Shown one piece after another: positions 56,714 to 64,000 of a stretch of 64,000 nucleotides of DNA. The position numbers and the translations under genes are program-made. Origin of the DNA: Benincasa hispida (lineage: Eukaryota > Streptophyta > Magnoliopsida > Cucurbitales > Cucurbitaceae); contig NC_052360.1 in the NCBI RefSeq assembly GCF_009727055.1, positions 67,213,273 through 67,277,272 on the forward strand, in the 5' to 3' direction. The notes under the pieces were generated by a model. That model was given only the letters and a program-made list of their open reading frames with translations, made no database searches and was not told the origin of the DNA. Numbering within the stretch: the first letter of the stretch is position 1; each line of letters begins with the position of its first letter.

Positions 56714-57316
56714 AGTCCAACCCTGGATACAGCCGTTGGAATGCTGTTAATAACATCCTCAAGTATCTTCGGAGAACGAGAGACTATATGCTTGTGTACG
56801 GTCCTAAGGATTTGATCATTACGGGATGCACTGATTTTGATTTTCAGGCTAATGTAGATTCTAGGAAGTCTACTTCAGAATCAGTATTTACTCTAAATGG
56901 AGGAGCTATGGTATGGAGGAGCATCAAACAGAGTTATATTGCTGAATCCACTATAAAAGTAGAATACGTAGCTGCGTATGAAGCAGCTAAAGAAGCAGTA
57001 TGGCTATGAAAATTCCTAACAGATTTAGAAGTAGTTCCAAATATGCATCTGTCGATCACCCTATATTGTGATAACAGTGCATCTGTCGATCACCCTGTAT
57101 TGTGATAACAGTGGAGCAGTTGCCAACTCAAAGGAACCAAGAAGCCATAAACGCGAAAAACGCATCGAGCGAAAGTACCATCTCATCATGGAGATAGTAT
57201 ACCGAGGGTACATGATAGTCATGAAAATAGCCTCTGAAGATAATCTTGCTGACCCATTTACAAAGGCCCTCACGACTAAAGTGTTCGAGGGTCACCTGGT
57301 AGGACTAGGACTATGA
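56714..57316 (+). pseudogene. Copia RNase H of the host element, with a 34-bp duplication
   Basis: It resumes the frame left at 53940: SNPG, LVYGPKDLIITGCTDFDFQ, then [19 protein letters not shown] and [15 protein letters not shown] with a TGA at 57007-57009. The 34-bp segment at 57045-57078 is repeated at 57079-57112 with one mismatch, which shifts the frame. The remaining tail reads [15 protein letters not shown] and ends SEDNLADPFTKALTTK. Confidence 0.85.
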
Positions 57317-57361
57317 GCTTCATAAATCTAGGGCAAGTGGGAGAATGTCAAGGGTACATAG

Positions 57362-59517
57362 TGTTAGGATTGGTTTCCTAATTCTCCCCGAGTCTTGTAG
57401 TTTGTAAACTTTGTACACATTGTTATTAATAAAATAAAAGTTATTTTATTCACATTTACTCATATCCAATAAATTAAGATCCGTGGTTATTTTATGTAAA
57501 CTTAAGCATGTATATGAGATATACAAGTGGATCATGCCTTAAGTAATAACCTAAAAGGTCTATAGTATAAGGATAAATGAGGGACACCTTATCCTGGTGA
57601 CATTATGGATACGATCCGTTTTGTAGAGGTTTACAAGTGTTGTAAACTACTACAGATGGTCTGATCCTAACCATTTATGTGGAAACATGTGAGCGAGAGT
57701 GTCCTACACAAAGAGTTTGTATAAGATCGAACTACGAGATGATTCGTCTCTTTATATAACGCTGTTGATAATTGAGACTTACATCTCACTAAAATGACCA
57801 TAGGTGACATGACTTTAATCCTGAGTGTTTTGGAAACTCCTACTTATAAGAGCGGTCCTTTGATTAGTATGGGTGAGAGTGGCTAGATTGCCAATTCAAC
57901 AGCCTACCTTTTTAGGGATTTTTCTGATTAAGGAGCTGGGAACTCAGTTACACAAAACGAAATCCACTCCTTCTCGAAGCAAGGGTAAGTAGATACATTG
58001 TTGCCTTAAGGCCTGATTCTAAGTCTTGAACATAGCGGTCACATCCTCTCTTTGGAAGAGAGAACCCAATCATAGTATAACTATGACTTATTATTCATTA
58101 GAGGAATCACTGGTACTTAAGGAGTTAGATGTAACTACAGAAGCAAAATGGTAAATTGGCCCAGCTGTACTTACGAGCAATTTGTGAAGGGTTATCGCAC
58201 TGTTGATTGGTTAATATGGACACAGAAATATATCTTTAATGAGAAGAGTGCAGTTGTCGGTCTTTAGTGGAGTGCCTGACAATTAATGGATGGTAGATCT
58301 CGTGACTAAAGAGTTTAGTCAGTTATTCATATACCGTTGGAGCTTCAAGCTATAGGTTCATAAGGTTCCCTTGGTAGCTCAATGGGTTCACGTAGAGAAT
58401 CAGATTTTGGGGTTAGTTTGAAGTGTTCAAATTAACAAGAGAAAATTCAATTATATGTGATATAATTGGTATGATGTATAAGATATATTATTTGGAGGAA
58501 TTGATATAAATATGATTTATACCAAGTACCATAAAATAGAAAAAGAGTTATGGTTTATATGTTTCATGAGATGAAATATTAAAACTATAGGTTATATATA
58601 TAATATGATAAGTTGGTTATCATATTTATTTGTAATATATTAATTATATGATGATTAATTCTTTTTCTTTAATAACCGGTTGAGTGAGAGGTTATTAGAA
58701 ATTTTATGGTAACCGTTAGATAAAAGACAAATTATTTTCCTAAATTTAGAAGTTGATTCATTCGGAAATGACTCACGGAGACAAGCTATCAAGTGAAAGA
58801 GTTTCACTAAGCGATAGCGTTGACAGAGACTAAATGATCGTATAGAGTTGACTATACGATAGTCATTCAGCTGATCATTGCTACACGATCGAGTAGCATA
58901 GTCTATGCAATAGGCTGCCATTTACTAAACGATCGAGCACATCATCTATATGATAGACCAGCTTCTTATCTCCCACTTGCTCGATCGCCTACTCGATCGT
59001 AGACCTCCAGTCTCTTCCTTAAGCCAAGATCATATAGAGCCCACAACTCTTGGATTCTCATATCAAGAATACTAAGGTAACACTTGTGGTAGTGTCTTTA
59101 CTCAGTTCGTGAATTGAGTTGGACTCGATTGGGTTCGAGGAGCTGTTGGCTCTGTTCGTTGTGTTCGTGTTCGTCGGCTGTACTGGTCGTTGCGTTCGAG
59201 TGCATTGTTGGACGCTTTGGACTGATCGAGGGATTCTTGAAGGTTCTTCATAGGTATGCATCTTCTATTCCTTGTTTCATCATATAACATGCTGTAATTT
59301 CTAGATAAGCATAACCTGTTAGTTTCTGTTTTAAGACTGTAATTGTTTGTGTTCATTCGAACGGAATTTGGAACGATCCCTTCCGCTACTCATGGAAATC
59401 CTCGTGTTTAATTTCCTTCATAAAGATGCCCTAGTTTCTGTATTTTAACTATTTTCCTCACCATTGAATATTTGTATATATTTGTAACTCATTGAAGTTT
59501 TAATCCATGTGGGAGAT
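57362..59517 (+). mobile_element. Copia LTR, family 2, long form
   Basis: It starts TGTTAGGATTGGTTTCC just past the purine tract of the element ending at 57361. The first ~1.1 kb matches 45975-47126 (GATGGTCTGATCCTAA, GAGCGGTCCTTTGATTAGTA, GAGCTGGGAACTCAGTTACAC). The last part, near 58680-59400, has many CGATCG/TCGTT phrases and no retroviral frame. The right border is not fixed; ATGTGGGAGATTG at 59507-59519 resembles a purine tract before the next LTR. Confidence 0.6.
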
Positions 59518-62500
59518 TGTTGGGGATGTCTTAAAACTCGCAGTTCATTTTTTTAAACATATTCTATTTTTGCAATAAAAGTATTATTGAGACTTCATTA
59601 AATAAAAGTGTTATTGAAATTGCATTCTGTTATAAAATCCAATAAACAAAACCCATGGCTATAGTATGAACGCTTTAACTTTATGTGGAGACATAAAAGA
59701 TGCTCAAGTTTTAGTATATAGACAAAAAGGTCTATAAATATATGGATGAGATTGGGTACCTCATCCTGGGGACACTATGGATGTGGTCCACTTTGTATAT
59801 TAATACAAACGATGTGATCCTGAAACCGTTCATGTGGAGACATGCGAGTGGAGACATGCGAGTGGAGACATCCTATACAAAAGAGTTTGCATAAAACCGG
59901 ACCATGAAATAGTCACTTTTCTTTATAACAACCATTTACTGTTAAAACTGATTATTTTAAATTGATGACCTAAGGTAACTCGATCTTAATCCTAAGCTAA
60001 CTATGAGCTTCTGTTTATTCGGGATTATCCTTTGATCTACATAGGTGAAAGTGGTTCAACATCACCGCTCAATAAGCTTCCCATTTTGAGGATAAAACCA
60101 GATAGATAGCTGGGGACATAGTTCTGTAAGAAGAAATTCACTCCTACCCGTTTTAGGGTTAGCAGATAGGTTATTCCCTTAAGTACTGATTCTTGGTCTT
60201 GAACAAAGGGATCCCACCCTTTCATAAGAGAGTGGGATATGTTTTATTAGTTGGACTATAAATCAATTATTCAATAGAGGATTAGTGGAGACTTAAGAAG
60301 CAAGATGTATTTATAGGGATAAAACAGTAATTTTGACTTAGCTGTAAATATGAATAATCTGTGAATGATTGACTTACTGATTATGGTTAAATCAAATGGA
60401 TAGAAATATATCTACAATGAGGAGAGTGCAACTATTGAGCTATAGTAGTATGTCTCGGTAGTTAACGAATATTGATTAATTCGGTATAAAGAGTTTAGCT
60501 AATTAATCACAAATCGTTGGAGCTCATGATCTGTAGGTCCATAAGGTCCCTCTACTAGCTTATAAAAGATTAAACCTTGAATAAGAATATTGAGTGAATT
60601 TGAAATGTTCAAATTCAATTTAGGTTTGGATAATTGTATTTGATATAATTAACGTTTAAGTTTATTGAAATTAAATTTATTTGGAGAGTTTAATATGTTT
60701 AAATAATGATTTAAATATTGAATACATGAATAAAATTCATGTTCAAATTAGATGTTTTATTGATTTAATATTTGATATTAAATTATTATTCAATTAATTA
60801 AATTTTCTGAATTAATTAATTCAATTCAATTCAATTTTAAGAGAAATTAATTTTTCAGAAATTGAGTTTTAATTACATTTAATTTAAAGTTAAATTAAAT
60901 ATAATTAAAATTGAAAATTAGTTATGTTAGTGGATTTATCCTAAAGTCAATTTCATAGTGGATTTTTCCTTACATTAACACCTAGCTCACTCATATAGTG
61001 CTATTTGAAGTGTCAAATGACTGATTGAATGAGAACTTACATGGTTCAGTTGAATATATACTTCAATTTTGATCAGTTTAATGTGCATGCAATTGATTTT
61101 TACAAAATATTTTTGCTGAAAACAGTTTTCAGCGAACCCTATCCAAACCACTCAAAATTCCCTTTCAATTCAGAGTTCCAACACTCACATCCAAAGCTGA
61201 GAATAGTAGAGAAGATACTCTTGGTGGTCTACTAAAGAAATTGAAGGTCAATTTCATGGAACTTACAAGGATTAAGTGGAAATCTACAAAGGTTGTAAAA
61301 CTTGAAACCCTTTTACTTAAAACTTAGTTTTTAGGATGCTTGTTATTCAAATTAATGTAATTAGAGTGCTTAATGATTCTGTTAGCTTCCATATATTTCA
61401 TTTTACTCTATCAGCAGGAACCGGCGAGGTGGAGCTAACGTTTACATCCGAGAAGACTCTCACCTTGAAAGAGGTCCTGTACACATCGGAGATAAGAAAG
61501 AACTTGGTCTCATACTATCTTCTCAACAAGACCGGGTTTACCTAAACAATAGGGGCAGATTTATATACCCTTACTAAGAATAATGTATTTGTAGGGAAGG
61601 ATTATACAACTGAAGGAATGTTCAAATTAAACCTAGACATAAATAAAATGAAATATTTTGTTTATATGCTGTGTTCCTTGAATGTTTGGCATGCTAGACT
61701 TTGTCATGTTAATAAGAGATTAATTAGTAACATGATTAGGCTGGAAATGATATCCAAGTTGTCCACGAATGATTTTGACAAATATGAGTATTGTAGTTAG
61801 ACTAAAATAACTGAAACTCCGCATAAATCTATTCTTATGGAATTTGAGCCTTTAAATTTAATTCTTTTTTACTTATGTGAATTTGATCGCATCTTGACTA
61901 GGAACAGTAAACGATACTTTATTACTTTTATTGATGATTACTATGATTTCACTTTTGTATATTTGCTAAAAAAAAAAATGATGTGTTTGATGCTGTCAAA
62001 TTGTTTGTAACTGAAATAGACAATCAGTTTAACATAAAGGTTAAAAGACTTCGTAGTGATAGGGGAACTGAGTAGGACTCAGACAACTTTAATGAGTTCT
62101 TTAACTCACACGGAATAATACACGAAAATACTGTACCTTACTCTCTTGAAATCAAAGGAAAGCCAAACGGAAAAATAGAACTTTAGTTGAGCTAGTAGTT
62201 GCTATTTTAATCAGTTCAAAAGCCACATCTTATTTGGGATGAAATCATCCTTACCGTGAGTTATGTTCTAAATAGAATACCAAAACCTAAAAATATAACT
62301 TCACCTTACGAAGTCCTCATGTATAAGAAACCAAACTTGTCATACTTTAGAACTTGGGGATGTCTAGCATTTGTAAGAATTCCAGACCCTAAAAGAAGAA
62401 AGTTTGCTAGTAGAGCCTACACGTGTGTCTTTATAGGTTATGCTATAAATAGTAAAGACTATAGGTTCTATGACCTAGTAAACCTAGTGATCATTGAGTC

Positions 62501-63281
62501 AAATGATGCTGACTTCTTTGAGGATATATTTCCCTTTAAATCGAGAAATAATAAGGGTTCAGGATCCAGTAGTCTAATCCTAGTTAGAAATCTTACCTCT
62601 ACAAAGGAAGTCGACCCAGAACCTAGAAAAAGCAAAAGTCTAGAACTGTCAAGAATTTTGGGGATGACTTCCAAACCTGTAGAAGAAGATCCAAGAGACC
62701 TAAAAGATGCCATGTCCTCTGTAGATACCAACTTATGGCAAGAAGTTATAAATGATGAGATAGACTCTCTTGAGTCAAATTGGTCTTGACACTTAGTAGA
62801 CCTACCCTCAAGTTGTAAGGCAATAGGGTACAAATGGATCCTAAGAAAGAAGTTTAGACATGATGGAATACTTGACAAGTTTAAAGCTAGATTAGTGGCA
62901 AAGGGCTTTAGACAAAGAGAAAACATAGACTTCTTTGACACCTTCTAACCTGTCACTAGAATTACCCCAATTCGTGCTTTTCTTTCTCCACTGTTCTTTA
63001 TAACCTCGTAGTACTTCAAATGGATGTAAAGCCCGCTTTCCTAAATGATGAACTTGAAGAAGAGATTTACATGGAACAACTTGAGGTCTTTATAGTCCAT
63101 GGTTAAGAAAATAAGGTTTGTTAGCTAGATAAATCTCTTTATGGTCTGAAATAAGCTCCTAAGCAATGACATGAAAAGTTTGATAACCTAATCTTATCTA
63201 AAGGTTTCAAGGTTAATGAAAGTAACAAATGCATCTACTATACGTTTAAAAATAATCTTTGCACTATCCTGTGTCTGCGTG
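59518..63281 (+). mobile_element. Degenerate copia element, family 1, 3' part lost
   Basis: The 5' LTR starts TGTTGGGGATGTCTTAAAAC at 59518 and runs ~1.8 kb, to roughly 61340. Coding remnants follow at 61390-63280, starting in the protease/pre-integrase region, so gag is deleted. The reverse transcriptase is cut at 63281, where another family-1 LTR starts. Confidence 0.7.
61390..63280 (+). pseudogene. Copia protease-end, integrase and reverse transcriptase remnants
   Basis: TLKEVLYTSEIRKNLVSYYL (about 61464-61523), then the GAG-pre-integrase text NVWHARLCHVNKR (about 61681-61719). Integrase core phrases follow: YFITFIDDYYDFTFVYLL near 61920-61970 and RSDRGTE near 62053, a TAG where the frame should continue. 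An open stretch at 62256-62789 covers the integrase end and linker (YVLNRIPKPKNITSPYE, RTWGCLAFVRIP). Reverse transcriptase text ([14 protein letters not shown]) starts near 62884. Several stops, including TAA at 62946, break the frame. Confidence 0.85.
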
Positions 63282-64000
63282 TGTTAGGAATATCCTAAAA
63301 CTTGCAGTTTGTAAATGTTAGAAACATATTTTATTTATCAATAAAAATTATTGAGTATTTCATTCAATAAATTGTTATTGATATTGCATATGTTATAAAA
63401 ATCCAATAAACAAATCCATGACTTTAATTTGAATACTTTAACTTTATGTGGAGACATAAAAATAGATCAAGTTTTAGTATATAGCTAAAATAGCTATAAG
63501 TATATGGATGAGATTGGATACCTCATCCTGGTAACACTGTTGGATGTGGCCCATTTTGTACATTGATACAAATGATGTGATCCCAAAATCATTCATGTGG
63601 AGACATGCGAGTGGAAACATCCTATGCAAAGGATGTTTGCATAAGACCGGACCTCAAAATAGTCACTTTTCTTTATAACAAATGTTTACTGTTAAAACTG
63701 ACTATTTCAAAATTTGATGACCTAGAGTAACTCGACCTCAATCCTAAATTAACTATGAACTCTTGTTTATTTAGGATTATCCTTTAATCTACATAGGTGA
63801 GAGTAGTCCAATGGCACTGCTCGATAAGCCTCCCATTTTGGGGATAAGACCGGATAGATAGCTGGGGACATAGTCCTGCAAGATGGAGTTTACTCCTACC
63901 CGACTTAGGGTTAGCAGATAGGTTATTCTCTTAAGTACTGATTCCTAGTCTTGAACAAATGGGCCCCGCCCTTTCACGATTGAGAGGGACATGGTTTATT
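63282..64000 (+). mobile_element. Copia LTR, family 1, running off the window
   Basis: It starts TGTTAGGAATATCCTAAAAC and matches 59518 onward (ACTTTATGTGGAGACATAAA, GATGAGATTGGRTACCTCATC, TGGGGACATAGTYCTGYAAG). It interrupts the reverse transcriptase frame at TATCCTGTGTCTGCGTG, so it is a younger nested insertion. Confidence 0.75.

Larger units (their letters stand above)
52053..57361 (+). mobile_element. Degenerate copia element interrupted by a second copia
   Basis: A TATA box (GGCCTATAAAAGGCATGAGC, 52288-52307) and T/C-rich leader precede a broken gag (about 52940-53330) and reverse transcriptase (53350-53940). The RNase H part resumes at 56714 after a minus-strand copia (53942-56713). 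The purine tract GGGCAAGTGGGAGAA at about 57331-57345 closes it. Gag and reverse transcriptase are joined with protease and integrase missing, so this was a deleted copy before being interrupted. The left border is approximate. Confidence 0.7.

Noticed and set aside
62468..62941. 157-codon minus-strand frame
   Set aside because: Antisense shadow of the copia integrase and linker frame at 62256-62789.
1..64000. tRNA, rRNA, organelle inserts or bacterial genes
   Set aside because: None recognised on either strand by eye. The TGGTATCAGAG stretches at 23540 and 33174 are retrotransposon primer sites, not tRNA genes.

Overview
The window is nuclear DNA from a flowering plant: AT-rich, intron-containing, and full of LTR retrotransposons and MITEs. 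The family is probably Cucurbitaceae. That rests on my recognising several MITE families (the GGTAACCATTT-ended one, the one with a central GATAGACTGTGATAGAC core, the CAACCCAACCC-rich hAT type) as common in cucurbits, so it is an inference and not a database result.

Only one gene looks intact: a minus-strand six-exon bHLH transcription factor at 11203-15870, a UNE10/PIF8-like member of the phytochrome-interacting factor family. I could join its exons into one uninterrupted 494-codon reading frame. Intron 2 has a GC-AG border, and intron 3 carries a dispersed repeat also found near 3.8 kb. Everything else is mobile or repeat DNA, mostly decayed.

Layout. 1-1614: 3' end of a Ty1/copia element. 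1.6-4.9 kb: AT-rich DNA with MITEs. 4888-10723: a complete but inactive copia element with both LTRs, ending about 480 bp downstream of the bHLH stop codon. 11.2-15.9 kb: the bHLH gene. 16.6-20.5 kb: gypsy-type LTR-like DNA with three separate tandem repeats. 20.7-23.3 kb: four MITEs, one with a 9-bp target duplication. 23393-24519: a miniature LTR element (TRIM). 24706-30350: a non-autonomous CACTA transposon carrying a ~2.8 kb degenerate array of ~90-bp units and a piece of the gypsy repeat in permuted order. 30359-30961: a hAT-type MITE next to the CACTA end, with an exact 8-bp target duplication. 32.6-35.1 kb: a non-coding-type gypsy element nested in a MITE. 35.17-35.50 kb: an unusual cluster of four perfect CACGTG G-boxes with no adjoining gene. 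36440-37092: a second TRIM with a 5-bp target duplication. 38292-38883: a GC-rich hAT MITE with an exact 8-bp target duplication. 38.9-42.5 kb: AT-rich direct and inverted repeats and four 17-bp palindromes. 43.5-64 kb: a nest of gypsy and copia fragments, including copia inside copia, with at least seven long LTRs of related families in both orientations.

I found no tRNA, rRNA, CRISPR array or bacterial-type operon. The interesting material is transposon nesting, the GC-AG intron and the orphan G-box cluster; I do not see a new multi-gene system.
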